Counted from the stretch's first letter, positions 33,443-42,365 are shown. The stretch: DNA of 64,000 nt from G965115915 sp965115915 (GCA_965115915.1 OZ220483.1:682001-746000); one strand, 5' to 3'. The notes: a model not told the origin generated them from the sequence alone. Numbers and translations are program-made.

Positions 33443-34306
33443 TTATGCCATTTTTTTGGCGAATTCGAATATCTTTTTCGCATCCAGCGTGAGCTCATTG
33501 CTTTCAAACAGGTGTTGGATACAGGCCCTGTGCAGGCTCAGCTTGAGGGCGCCAAAGCCGATGGCTCCCCAGACACGGATACCGTGGCGCAGTTCGCCTT
33601 TGTCCATGGTGTCGATGCCAGCGATGCCAAGTGGTGGTGTCGCATTGGCGTCCGCGATAATCTGCAGAGACCGGTTTCCCTTCCAGTGTTCCTCGGACAG
33701 TAGTTCCACACCCGCCTTGCCACAGGCAAAGACGACCTCGGCATCCTCAATGAGTGTGGCCCTGGCTTCATGGTCTTGCCCCTGCAACGGTTGCACCTCG
33801 AGAGCGAATCGCTGCTGGATGACAGCACAGGCGTTATGTGCCCGCTTTAACTGGCGTGAACTGAGGGATACCTGCGCTCCTTCCATTGCCAGCATTGCCG
33901 CGGCCCGCATCCCGACCGGACCAGTGCCCGCCAACACCACGGCTTTTCTGTTCCGCACGCTACCGCTGCCGAGTATCCGGGTGACTCCGGCTGCCGCCGT
34001 CGTGTTGCAGCCATTGCTATCGAGCATCATGGAAACCCGGAACCCTGGAAAGAAATGGTTTTGGACCGCCTCCATCAGCTTTTCTCCAGCCTGCACATCA
34101 CTGCCGCCGATGAAGATCGCGGTATTTTTCTTGTCGCTGGGTGCCCGTGTGAAGATGGCCCCATCCACCAGTGGGCACACATTGCCTGGATGGATCCCGC
34201 AGTAGGAGATGACATGGTCGGCCCCGCCATCGTATGCGACGATGGAATCAAAGCTGGATGCGCAGGCATCGGTATCGAGCTGTAGGAGCAGCTTTTTCAT
34301 AGGCAT
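33443..34306 (-). CDS. mtdA: NADP-dependent methylene-tetrahydrofolate/methanopterin dehydrogenase (MtdA)
   Basis: The 287-residue enzyme interconverts methylene- and methenyl-tetrahydrofolate (and the methanopterin analogues) with NADP in methylotrophs. Evidence is close similarity to Methylobacterium MtdA: KKLLLQLDTDACASSFD, VAYDGGADHVISY, SMMLDSNGCNTTAAAGV, the Rossmann motif VVLAGTGPVGMRAAAMLA (about residues 132-149), ATPPLGIAGID and LKLSLHRACIQHLFES. It looks closer to MtdA than to MtdB. It would supply methylene-H4F for the serine cycle encoded 8 kb away. The start is 34306, or 34300 two codons in. No strong ribosome-binding sequence is seen for either. Confidence 0.9.
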   Translation of the reverse strand: MPMKKLLLQLDTDACASSFDSIVAYDGGADHVISYCGIHPGNVCPLVDGAIFTRAPSDKKNTAIFIGGSDVQAGEKLMEAVQNHFFPGFRVSMMLDSNGCNTTAAAGVTRILGSGSVRNRKAVVLAGTGPVGMRAAAMLAMEGAQVSLSSRQLKRAHNACAVIQQRFALEVQPLQGQDHEARATLIEDAEVVFACGKAGVELLSEEHWKGNRSLQIIADANATPPLGIAGIDTMDKGELRHGIRVWGAIGFGALKLSLHRACIQHLFESNELTLDAKKIFEFAKKMA

Positions 34307-34340
34307 GAAGGAATAAGATGAATCAATGAGTAAAGACGTA

Positions 34341-34369
34341 ATAATGCACTATTTTCGAGAATTTATAAA
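34341..34369 (-). promoter_or_regulatory. Possible promoter for mtdA in an AT-rich gap
   Basis: On the minus strand TTTATA (34364-34369) and CATTAT (34341-34346) are separated by 17 bp; each matches 4 of 6 consensus bases. The 87-bp gap between the endonuclease-like gene and mtdA is notably AT-rich against its surroundings, consistent with an independent promoter. Confidence 0.3.
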
Positions 34370-34393
34370 TGCCGTTTCAACAGCGACTGTTTT

Positions 34394-35107
34394 TCAACCT
34401 GACAGGCAGGGGGTTTTGCAGTGTGCGCTACCCGCCCGCTCGTGTTTCCCCGACAGCACCATGCAGTGCGGACATCCCGGTTGTCGACCGCATTTCTGCT
34501 TGGCATGACGGACGATCAAGGCATGGTATTCGCCATATATCCCGGTGTGTTTTCTCAGCGCGTGTTCCATCGCCTGTTGCAGTGTGGTATACGGTTCGTC
34601 GCCGCGGATCATGCCAAGCTGGGACAGCAGTCTTCGCGTGTAGGTATCAATGATGAATACCGGGCGTTCGAAGGCATATAGCAGGATGTCATCAGCGGTT
34701 TCCGGGCCGATACCGTTAATATCGAGCAGAAAGGTTCGCAGTTCCGAGGTGCGCATGCGGGACATGGCCTCAAATCCGCCAATCCGATGCCAGGCAGTGA
34801 GCAAGGCTCGAAGGCGTTTTGTTTTAACGTTGTAATAGCCGGAGGGGCGTATCAGTTCGGCCAGTCTGCTGTCTGATAGCGCAAGCATCGCCTCTGGTCG
34901 CAGGCAATCGGCCTGTTTCAGGTTGGTGATGGCTCGCTGCACGTTGGTCCACGCGGTATTTTGGGTGAGGACCGCACCGATCATGACTTCAAAGGGGCTC
35001 TCTGCCGGCCACCATCCCTGCTCGGCATACGCGGCGAGCAGACGTTTGTAGAGCGCGACAACACGCTGTGTCGACAATACGGGTGTGACGGCGCAGGTGG
35101 CAGGCAT
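34394..35107 (-). CDS. Endonuclease-III-like HhH-GPD protein, catalytic Lys replaced
   Basis: This 237-residue DNA glycosylase-fold protein has the N-terminal FEVMIGAVLTQNTAWTNVQRAI helix region, an HhH motif INGIGPETADDILLYAF and the conserved aspartate segment VFIIDTYTRRLL. In classical endonuclease III the HhH reads GVGRKTA with a catalytic Lys; here that position is Glu (GIGPETA), while the Asp is kept. C-terminal cysteines (CGRQPGCPHC plus one more after 14 residues) suggest a divergent iron-sulfur site. It fits the COG2231-type group. A monofunctional glycosylase role is likely, with substrate unknown. It starts 9 bp after the M17 peptidase gene. Confidence 0.85.
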   Translation of the reverse strand: MPATCAVTPVLSTQRVVALYKRLLAAYAEQGWWPAESPFEVMIGAVLTQNTAWTNVQRAITNLKQADCLRPEAMLALSDSRLAELIRPSGYYNVKTKRLRALLTAWHRIGGFEAMSRMRTSELRTFLLDINGIGPETADDILLYAFERPVFIIDTYTRRLLSQLGMIRGDEPYTTLQQAMEHALRKHTGIYGEYHALIVRHAKQKCGRQPGCPHCMVLSGKHERAGSAHCKTPCLSG

Positions 35108-35116
35108 GTCGGCTGT

Positions 35117-36604
35117 TCAGGAATATGGCAGCATGTGCTCCAGCAGATGAACGGTGTAGCGTACGCCGAAACCGGTGGTCGCCGTGGGTACATGCGCCAG
35201 ACCGTCCGGGTTGTTGCTGCTGGACAGATCCATATGGATCCAGGGCACTCCGGGTTTGATAAAACGCTGCAGAAAACGCGCTGCCAGGATGTGATCTGTA
35301 CCACCGGCCAGTGCGCATTGGCGAATATCGGCAATATCGCTGTGCAACAGTTTGTCAAAATCCGGATCCAGAGGGAATGGCCATACCCGTTCGCCACATT
35401 CCACGCCGTTGGCGATCAGTGCCTGCAGCCACGAGCGGCGATTACTGAATATTCCGCTGTAAGCTTTGCCGAGCGCTGCGACGCAGCTCCCCGTGAGGGT
35501 GGCGTAGTCGATGATGAGTTGCGGTTTTGTGCGTGACGCCAGTGCCAGTGTGTCGGCCAGGATCATCCTTCCCTCCGCGTCGGTATGCACGATCTCGATG
35601 GTGGTGCCATCTGCCGCAGTAACCACGTCGTTGGGTTTGTAGGCCTGTGGACCGATATGATTGCTCGCCAGCGCCAGCCAGCACTCCACCGGACAGGAAA
35701 AATTCAGACGGCTGAGGGCATACAGTGTACCCAACGCCACCGCGCTGCCCTGCATGTCCTCATGCATTCCGAACATGTGTCTGGCGGGCTTCAGGTTGAC
35801 CCCGCCGGTATCGTAGCAGACACCTTTGCCAACCAGCACGATACGTTCCGTCGTATCGGCTTTGCGTGGATGATATCGGAGCCGGACAATACCGGCATCC
35901 TGTCTGTCACTGCCTTTGGCCACGGCCAGGAACGCCCCGGCTTTTTTTCGCTGCAATGCGGACTGGTTATAGAATGTCAGTGCCCAGTCCTGCCTTTGTG
36001 CCAACTCTCTGATGCGTTGAAGATAGTCTGCCGGAGCGAGCAGATTCCCCGGTAGCATGCTCAGTCCGCGCGCCAGTTCGTTGCCTTGTGCGATGGCGAA
36101 ACTGGTCCGGAAACGGTGTCCGGTCCGTATTCCATACAGAACGATATGTTTCAGCACAGTGCCGCCGGGACGGTTTTTGCTGAACCGGGGCAGATTGGCG
36201 TGTGCGGCGAGAACGGCACTGATCAGGGCCTCGGCGATTCGTTCCGCTTGCGCCTCGGCAAAGCCGCTACCGATCACTATGCCGATCCGTTCCGTATTGA
36301 ACCCGTCGTGTGCCGTGTTCAGATGGCGACCGAGGCTCAGTAGTTCAAAGTGGCTCAGCTCAGGTGTGATGGTACAGAACGAGACATGCGAAAGCTTTTT
36401 GTTGGGCAGGTCCAGGACGTATGTGTCATTTGCCGCGGGATAGCAGTTGCTGTAACGCACGCCCAGCAGCCTGCCGTATGGAATATCGCTGAAATCGCCA
36501 GTCTTCACCCGGGCGCGGACCGGGAAGGCCATGATCCAGTTCCGGATCCGGTCAAGTTGCCGCTGTGATGGCAATGTCTTGCGCTGTGTCAATCGGATGC
36601 TCAT
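35117..36604 (-). CDS. M17 leucyl aminopeptidase family protein
   Basis: The 495-residue cytosolic metallopeptidase keeps the M17 signatures: VGKGVCYDTGG (Lys260 and Asp265 as metal and catalytic residues), MHEDMQGSAVALG and the diagnostic HTDAEGRMILADTL (usual form NTDAEGR, here with His). It removes N-terminal residues from peptides using two divalent metals. The N-terminal half is less conserved, as usual. It is not clearly PepA itself, so no symbol is given. It is first in a minus-strand run with the endonuclease-like gene and mtdA. Confidence 0.92.
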   Translation of the reverse strand: MSIRLTQRKTLPSQRQLDRIRNWIMAFPVRARVKTGDFSDIPYGRLLGVRYSNCYPAANDTYVLDLPNKKLSHVSFCTITPELSHFELLSLGRHLNTAHDGFNTERIGIVIGSGFAEAQAERIAEALISAVLAAHANLPRFSKNRPGGTVLKHIVLYGIRTGHRFRTSFAIAQGNELARGLSMLPGNLLAPADYLQRIRELAQRQDWALTFYNQSALQRKKAGAFLAVAKGSDRQDAGIVRLRYHPRKADTTERIVLVGKGVCYDTGGVNLKPARHMFGMHEDMQGSAVALGTLYALSRLNFSCPVECWLALASNHIGPQAYKPNDVVTAADGTTIEIVHTDAEGRMILADTLALASRTKPQLIIDYATLTGSCVAALGKAYSGIFSNRRSWLQALIANGVECGERVWPFPLDPDFDKLLHSDIADIRQCALAGGTDHILAARFLQRFIKPGVPWIHMDLSSSNNPDGLAHVPTATTGFGVRYTVHLLEHMLPYS

Positions 36605-36772
36605 CGTCGTCCATCAGTGTGGGGGGCAGGCTGCACGATAGTTGGGTCTCGGGTACGGGGCTGTGCCCCGGGTGAGATATTTGCTGCGGCATGATAGCAT
36701 TCCGACCGGTCGCTTCAAAGCCTGTGCGATCCCGCGATTTGCTAACCAGCCTGTGTATGTCGGAGATGGAAA

Positions 36773-37132
36773 ATGCGTAATGTATCTATGGCCAGGATCC
36801 GTTCGGACAAGCGTCTCGCAATATACCTGCGGGATGGCTTGGCTTGTGTGTGGTGTGATGCGGACCTTGAAAATGATCACACTGAACTCACACTCGACCA
36901 TTTGCAGCCACACAGCCGCGGCGGGAGCAATCACGAGTCGAACCTGATTACCGTCTGTCGCCGTTGCAGCCGTAATAGACAGGATCGGTCAATGCGCAAA
37001 TTCGCCGAGGCGGTTGCCGGGTACCTGCAGGGGGATGCTGATGCAATCCTGCGGCGGGTTCGCAGGCACGCCGGGCGCAAACTCACCGAGTACCGTCAGC
37101 AGGCAAGACAAGTGCTGGCGGATAGAGAATAA
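36773..37132 (+). CDS. HNH endonuclease
   Basis: The 119-residue protein has a compact HNH nuclease domain: CVWCDADLENDH, LTLDHLQPHSRGGSN, NLITVCRRCSRNRQD. Two CxxC pairs hold a structural zinc, and the DH...N...(R/H) core holds the catalytic metal. A basic helical tail follows. The start could be the ATG at 36773 or 36788 (MARIRSDK). No restriction, phage or toxin partner is next to it, so its role is unknown. Confidence 0.85.
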   Translation: MRNVSMARIRSDKRLAIYLRDGLACVWCDADLENDHTELTLDHLQPHSRGGSNHESNLITVCRRCSRNRQDRSMRKFAEAVAGYLQGDADAILRRVRRHAGRKLTEYRQQARQVLADRE

Positions 37133-37222
37133 CGGGGAAGGAAATGCGAAAAGTCATGCAATGGGTATGGATGCCGGGGAAGCGTTATTCCGCCTGACAA
37201 ATATCATGGGTACAGTCCATAA

Positions 37223-38902
37223 ATGAATTTTACCTGGCTCGACTATGCGGTGTTGGTGGCGTACGTTGCGTTGTATGTCGGCATTGGCGTGTTTACCTCG
37301 CGTGGGAATGGCGCGGTGGGGGCCCGCAGCTATTTTCTGGCGGGTCGCTCGTTGCGTTGGTGGAGCGTCGGTGTTTCATTGATCGCGACCAATATGACTG
37401 CGGCAATAGTGATCTCGATGGCCGGGTCCGGTTTTGCCATGGGTCTTGCTGTGGCGACCTACGAGTGGCTGGCGGCGATCTCGTTGCTGCTGGTCGGAAA
37501 GTTCATACTGCCGGTCTACTTGTCCCGGCGCATCTATACATTGCCGCAGTTTCTGGAATGGCGCTTTGGCCTGTCTTTGAGTGTACTGATATCGGTGATC
37601 TGGCTGTTTTTCTATCTGCTTATCGGTCTGGTGCCAATCCTGTGGCTTGCTGCTTCGGTCATGCATGTGATGTTGGGGCTGACGACGATGCAGGGGATGA
37701 TCACGCTCGCTCTGGTGGCATTGGTGTATTCACTGTATGGCGGGCTCCGCTCGATTGCGACAGTGGATTTGTTGCAGGTGTTCATGTTCGTACTGGGCGG
37801 CTGTCTGATCGCCTGGATAGCGCTGAACGCGGTGGGCGATGGGGCAGGTGTGCTTGCAGGGGCGACGCGGCTGATGCATGGTACGCCCGGACATTTTGTG
37901 CTGATATTGCCGCCGGACGACCCCAACTGGAAATATCTGCCGGGAACTTCAGTGCTGTTTGGTGGCATCTGGATATTGCTGATCTCGTACTGGGGCTTCA
38001 ATCAGGTTGTCATACAGCGTGCGCTGGCAGCGGAAAATTTGCGAGAGGCACAGGCCGGGGTCGCGTTTGCCGCTTGTCTGAAGCTGTTTACGCCGGTATT
38101 GGTGATCCTGCCCGGGGTCGCCGCCCGGGAGCTGTTCCCCGAGTTGTCACCGGCCGATCAAGCGTATCCGGCGATGATGGGACTGGCACCGGCCGGTCTG
38201 CGCGGGTTGATCTTTGCCGCGCTCTTCGGTACCGCCATTTCCGCGCTTGGCGCACTGTTGAATTCGATGGGCACCTTGTTCGCGCTGAATGTGTATCGGC
38301 CAATGCGGCGTAATGCCAGCAGTATCCGGTTGATACAGGTAGGGAGGTTGAGTGCGGTTGCCAGCCTGCTATTGGCATTGGCCATAGCGGAGCCGTTGTT
38401 GGGTGGTGCCAATCAGGTTTTCCAGTACATACAGATCGTGGGGAGTTATCTGGCCCCGGGATTTACCGTGCTGTTTCTGTCAGGCATGTATTGGGAGCGG
38501 ACTTCTGTCAGCGGTGCGTTCACCGCCATCCTGAGTTCCTTGATCCTGTCTTTGCTATACGCAATGCTGGTGCCGGAAATGCCGTTCCTTGACCGCATAG
38601 GTTTTGTCTTTCTGTATTGTCTGGGTTTTTCAGTGGCGGCCTCTCTGCTATGGCCCACACCGCCACCGGATGTATCTGTTCCACCGCATGCCGAGCACAC
38701 TGTGCCCCCTGGGGAAGCGCTGGATGAAACCCGTTTTGGCGAAACAGCAACCGTTTTTCCACCGCAGGGTTCGACAGATTCGAGTGTGGTACACGCGCCG
38801 AGGATGGATTTTTCCACTTCCACGACGTACAACCGGGTCAGTCTGCTGATAGTGCTTGTCGTGATCGCACTGTATGGATTGTTGTGGCAGGGAATACCAT
38901 AA
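37223..38902 (+). CDS. Sodium:solute symporter family protein
   Basis: The 559-residue integral membrane protein of the SSS/SLC5 family has about 13 hydrophobic segments. Family features are SYFLAGRSLRWWSVGVSLIATNMTA near the N-terminus, the core SIATVDLLQVFMFVLGG, ISYWGFNQVVIQRALAAENLREAQ, and GLIFAALFGTAISALGALLNS. A hydrophilic cytoplasmic loop (about 485-535, rich in Pro, Ser and Thr) precedes the last membrane segment. It imports a solute with Na+; the substrate cannot be deduced. It follows the HNH gene by 90 bp. Confidence 0.92.
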   Translation: MNFTWLDYAVLVAYVALYVGIGVFTSRGNGAVGARSYFLAGRSLRWWSVGVSLIATNMTAAIVISMAGSGFAMGLAVATYEWLAAISLLLVGKFILPVYLSRRIYTLPQFLEWRFGLSLSVLISVIWLFFYLLIGLVPILWLAASVMHVMLGLTTMQGMITLALVALVYSLYGGLRSIATVDLLQVFMFVLGGCLIAWIALNAVGDGAGVLAGATRLMHGTPGHFVLILPPDDPNWKYLPGTSVLFGGIWILLISYWGFNQVVIQRALAAENLREAQAGVAFAACLKLFTPVLVILPGVAARELFPELSPADQAYPAMMGLAPAGLRGLIFAALFGTAISALGALLNSMGTLFALNVYRPMRRNASSIRLIQVGRLSAVASLLLALAIAEPLLGGANQVFQYIQIVGSYLAPGFTVLFLSGMYWERTSVSGAFTAILSSLILSLLYAMLVPEMPFLDRIGFVFLYCLGFSVAASLLWPTPPPDVSVPPHAEHTVPPGEALDETRFGETATVFPPQGSTDSSVVHAPRMDFSTSTTYNRVSLLIVLVVIALYGLLWQGIP

Positions 38903-39148
38903 GGGTGAGGGTCACCATGATGCCGCGTTCGACATTGACATCCGCGGGCACGCAAGCGCGGTGTAAGGCGGGTTCTGAATGGCTCATACGGCGTCAAAGC
39001 CACAGCTTGATGTGTATGAACCACGCTTGGGGATGGCACAGGCTGGCGTGAAACAAAACGCATCCGTCATCCGGAGTGTGCAATCCGCAGTGGCAAAGGA
39101 CGAGAGCCAGGCCGCGGCGCCACGCTGTGTGGTGCCGGGGGGAGTGTT

Positions 39149-39967
39149 TCAGTCGGTGGTTTGTTCCGGGTCGCTGTGCTGCACGGGTTGCCGCGAGTCG
39201 GTTTTTTCTGTGACAGCCTGAGTGGCCAGCGGCTGGTTCAGTATCTGGTCCGTTTGTACCATCGCTGCTTCCAGCACGGCCAGTGCGTCGTCTTCCGGGT
39301 TTGCCTGTACATCGTCGCCGGCTATCGGTGTGACCAGGGTTTCAGGGCCTGTGTTTTCGGCGCCATCATCGGGTGCCGCCGGGCTGGCCTGATCGTTGAC
39401 GGTATCCTGTTCGGAGAACAGTTCCGGCGCTTGCTGGTCCAGGTCTTTGATCGCTTCCAGGGGTGGCAACTCGTTCAGGTGCCGAAGATTGAAATAGTCC
39501 AGAAACTGTCGTGTGCTGGCCAACAGTTCAGGTTTTCCTGGCAGGTTGCGGTGACCTACAACCTTTATCCAATTGCGCTCCTGTAGCGTCTTGATGATGT
39601 TGGAGCTGACGCTGACACCGCGAATGTCTTCTATTTCAGCACGGGTTACCGGCTGCTGGTAGACAATGATGGCAAGGGTTTCAAGCAGGGCCCGGGAATA
39701 GCGCGGTGGTTTTTCTTCCACCAGGCGTTGTATCCATTCGCTGTACTCCGCCCGCGCCTGAAACCGGAAGCCACTGGCCAGCTTTTTCAGTTCAATCCCA
39801 CGGCCCGCGTAGTCCTGACCGAGACTGTCCAGTGCCGCGTTTACCAGCGCGCTGTCCGGTGCCTCGTCACCTTGCCCGAACAGCGCACGGAGCTGTTTGG
39901 TGTCGAGTGGGCAGTCAGCGACCATCAGCACCGCTTCGATGGTGTTTTTAAGCGTTTGCATATCCAT
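39149..39967 (-). CDS. scpB: Segregation and condensation protein B
   Basis: ScpB is the winged-helix kleisin partner of the SMC-ScpAB complex that compacts and segregates the chromosome. Evidence is the conserved DMQTLKNTIEAVLMVAD start, YSRALLETLAIIVYQQPVTRAEIEDIRGV and LLASTRQFLDYFNL. An acidic, low-complexity C-terminal tail of about 90 residues follows and is variable in the family. I prefer the ATG at 39967, 5 bp after the scpA stop. The ATG at 40003 would overlap scpA and add 12 residues. Confidence 0.92.
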   Translation of the reverse strand: MDMQTLKNTIEAVLMVADCPLDTKQLRALFGQGDEAPDSALVNAALDSLGQDYAGRGIELKKLASGFRFQARAEYSEWIQRLVEEKPPRYSRALLETLAIIVYQQPVTRAEIEDIRGVSVSSNIIKTLQERNWIKVVGHRNLPGKPELLASTRQFLDYFNLRHLNELPPLEAIKDLDQQAPELFSEQDTVNDQASPAAPDDGAENTGPETLVTPIAGDDVQANPEDDALAVLEAAMVQTDQILNQPLATQAVTEKTDSRQPVQHSDPEQTTD

Positions 39968-39972
39968 CCGAA

Positions 39973-40803
39973 TCAGTCCGATGCGCGGCTCAGATAGATG
40001 CATCCACCGGTTTCGTTCTGCACCATCTCCAGCAATGATTCCCGGCTCAGCTCCAGTATCGCAAGTAGTGTTACGACGATTCCCGCACGTTTCTCCTTGA
40101 CGTTGAACAGGCGGGTGAATGGGATGAACCGATTCTGCTGTATGACATCCAGGATCAGGGTCATCCGTTCCCGCACAGAAAGCGGTTCCCGTTCGATATG
40201 CTGTCTGGCGTATTGATCAGCCCGTCTTAGCACACCCACAAGTGCGGTCAGCAGACTGTCCATACTGACTTGAGGCAGTGGCCGTTTTTGGTCCGGTTCC
40301 AGCATTTGTACACTGGCGGCAAAGATATCCCGGTCGCAACGTGGCAGTGTGTCCAGTGTATCAGCCGCCTGCCGGAAGCGTTCATACTCCTGCAGACGGC
40401 GTACCAGTTCGGCACGGGGGTCTGCCTCTTCCGTTTCCTCTCCATCCGGTTCGCGTGGCAGCAACATGCGGGATTTTATCTCCGCCAGTATGGAAGCCAT
40501 TACCAGGTACTCGCTGGCCAGTTCCAGTTGCAATTCCTCCATCAGATCAATGAACAGCACATACTGCCGGGTGATTTCGGCGATGGGAATGTTCAGGATA
40601 TCGATGTTTTGCCGTCTGATAAGATACAGCAGCAGGTCCAATGGCCCGGAGAATTCCTCAAGAAACACTTCCAGCGCATGCGGTGGAATATGCAGATCGT
40701 TTGGCAGTTGGGTCAGCGGCTCTCCCTGTACCAGCGCAAACGGCATCTCGATCTGTTGTCCCTGGGCCGACGGGGCGGGTCCGGGTTTCTGTGCCACGTT
40801 CAT
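39973..40803 (-). CDS. scpA: Segregation and condensation protein A
   Basis: ScpA is the kleisin subunit bridging SMC heads. Signatures are FSGPLDLLLYLIRRQNIDILNIPIAEITRQY near residues 50-80, LASEYLVMASILAEIKSRMLLP, and a C-terminal winged-helix segment. The ATG at 40803 overlaps the trpS stop (TGATG), and scpB follows at once, so trpS-scpA-scpB is an operon. The 276-residue length is normal. Confidence 0.94.
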   Translation of the reverse strand: MNVAQKPGPAPSAQGQQIEMPFALVQGEPLTQLPNDLHIPPHALEVFLEEFSGPLDLLLYLIRRQNIDILNIPIAEITRQYVLFIDLMEELQLELASEYLVMASILAEIKSRMLLPREPDGEETEEADPRAELVRRLQEYERFRQAADTLDTLPRCDRDIFAASVQMLEPDQKRPLPQVSMDSLLTALVGVLRRADQYARQHIEREPLSVRERMTLILDVIQQNRFIPFTRLFNVKEKRAGIVVTLLAILELSRESLLEMVQNETGGCIYLSRASD

Positions 40804-42011
40804 CAACGACAGACCAGCCCGCTGAGTGGTCGGATCTCTTCCAGGGTCTGGCGTGCCAGTTCGCGGGCTTTGCGGCTTCCTTCGCCGAGGATGTCTCTTA
40901 CGATATCTCGGTCCTGGTAGTCTTTTGCGCGTTCCCGGAACGCCTGTTGTTCCTCGTTGACGGCGTCAATGACATGCTGTTTGCATTGCAGGCACCCGAT
41001 ACTTGCCTTGGTGCAGCCATCGTACAACTGTTTCCTCAGGGTTTTTTCCGAGTAAACCTGATGCAGGCCCCATACCGGACATTTGCGCGGGTGGCCCGGG
41101 TCCGACAGGCGTACTCTGGCCGGATCGGTCGGCATGCCCCGGATGCGCTCGCTGACCGTCTCCGGCGCGGTGCCCAGCGGGATGGTGTTGTTATAGGATT
41201 TGGACATTTTCTGTCCATCCAGCCCGGGCATCTTCGGCACCCTGCTCAGCAATGCTTCGGGTTCGGGCAGGATCATGCGTCCGGAGCCCTCCAGATAACC
41301 TTGTAATCTCTCTCGATCACGTATGCTGATGTTCTTCAGCCCGTTGATCAACGCCTGGGCCTTTTCCAGTGCCTCCGCATCCCCTTTTTCCTGCCAGGCC
41401 CTGCGCAGTTCCTGGTAGAGCAGAAATTTCTTTTTGCCGATCTTCTTTTGCGCATGCGCCACCCGGGCTTCAAAATCGGGCTCGTGTCCATAGATATGGT
41501 TGAAGCGTCTTGCAATCTCCCGGGACAGTTCCACATGTGAGACCTGATCTTCACCCACCGGCACATATCCCGCTTTGTACAGCAGGATGTCGGCGGTCTG
41601 CAGCAGGGGGTAGCCGAGAAATCCGTAGGTGTTCAAATCCCGGTCGGATAATTTTTCCTGCTGATCCTTGAAACTGGGCACTCGTTCCAGCCAGCCGAGT
41701 GGGGTGGACATGGACAGTAGCAGATGCAGTTCGGTGTGCTCCGGTACCCAGGACTGGACAAACAGCGTCGATGAGCCGGGGTCTATGCCGGCGGCCAGCC
41801 AGTCTGCCACCATATCCAGCGCACTGTCCGCGATGTTGCTGGCGCTTTCATACTCGGTGGTCAGTGCATGCCAGTCGGCAACGAAGAACAAGCATTCGTA
41901 TCGGTTTTGAAGCTGGAGCCAGTTTTTCAGAACCCCGTGATAATGCCCGAGATGCAGTGCACCGGTGGGTCTCATTCCCGACACGACGCGTCGGTTATCT
42001 GGGTCAGACAA
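40803..42011 (-). CDS. trpS: Tryptophanyl-tRNA synthetase with a four-cysteine, Fe-S-type motif
   Basis: This class I synthetase of 402 residues charges tRNA-Trp. HIGH-type motif GALHLGHYHG (about residues 17-26) and KMSKS-type GQKMSKSYNN are present. The C-terminal part has cysteines at 311, 333, 340 and 343, that is C-x21-C-x6-C-x2-C. This is one residue different from the motif that binds a [4Fe-4S] cluster in Thermotoga TrpRS. Translation starts at TTG (42011): AGGAG lies about 10 nt upstream and no ATG is nearby. It is first gene of trpS-scpA-scpB. Confidence 0.93.
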   Translation of the reverse strand: MSDPDNRRVVSGMRPTGALHLGHYHGVLKNWLQLQNRYECLFFVADWHALTTEYESASNIADSALDMVADWLAAGIDPGSSTLFVQSWVPEHTELHLLLSMSTPLGWLERVPSFKDQQEKLSDRDLNTYGFLGYPLLQTADILLYKAGYVPVGEDQVSHVELSREIARRFNHIYGHEPDFEARVAHAQKKIGKKKFLLYQELRRAWQEKGDAEALEKAQALINGLKNISIRDRERLQGYLEGSGRMILPEPEALLSRVPKMPGLDGQKMSKSYNNTIPLGTAPETVSERIRGMPTDPARVRLSDPGHPRKCPVWGLHQVYSEKTLRKQLYDGCTKASIGCLQCKQHVIDAVNEEQQAFRERAKDYQDRDIVRDILGEGSRKARELARQTLEEIRPLSGLVCR

Positions 42012-42046
42012 TTAAGAGAAACTCCTGATTGGGAACAAGACACGCC

Positions 42047-42052
42047 ATTATA
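42047..42052 (-). promoter_or_regulatory. -10 element for trpS
   Basis: ATTATA on the plus strand is a perfect TATAAT on the minus strand, placing a transcript start about 30 nt before the trpS TTG. The -35 is weak (CTGCAA at 16 bp). Confidence 0.45.
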
Positions 42053-42242
42053 CGCATTTGCCAGGATTTTGCAGGGCCGTACAGTTGCATGGCAGGGCCC
42101 GCAAATGTTGCGGTGCACTTTCTGCCTGTTGCCCTGTACCGGGGTGACCGATGTGTGGTTATGGTGCCGGTGTTTTTGCGGATTTCAAGGGGGAGGTGTT
42201 CAGGGTTCACCGCAAAGCATTCAGGTATGGTCTGGCCGTCGT

Positions 42243-42317
42243 CACCGACACTCACGAATTGAGCGTTGCTTTTTTATCGGTGTCGGTGCCGGGAGCAATC
42301 CGGACACCGTGGGTGTC
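42243..42317. promoter_or_regulatory. Nested inverted repeats in the gap before the serine-cycle operon
   Basis: Four segments can pair in alternative ways: CACCGACAC (42243-42251) with GTGTCGGTG (42280-42288); GGTGTC (42279-42284) with GACACC (42303-42308); and GACACC with GGTGTC (42312-42317, 3-nt loop). The surrounding gap 42012-42494 shows no other gene I can support. Confidence 0.35.
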
Positions 42318-42336
42318 GCTGGTGTGCGGGGTCGGC

Positions 42337-42365
42337 TTGTTCAATCCGATCACGGATGCTATCAT
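42337..42365 (+). promoter_or_regulatory. Candidate sigma-70 promoter of the serine-cycle operon
   Basis: TTGTTC (42337-42342) and TATCAT (42360-42365) are separated by 17 bp, giving a leader of about 120 nt before sgaA. A strong GGAGGT ribosome-binding site sits at 42481-42486, 8 nt before the ATG. Confidence 0.4.

Noticed and set aside
33443..34306. Assignment as MtdB
   Set aside because: The recalled MtdA motifs (DTDA start, YDGGADH, MLDSNG-NTTAAAGV, GTGPVGMR) match much better than those of MtdB; a tree would settle it.
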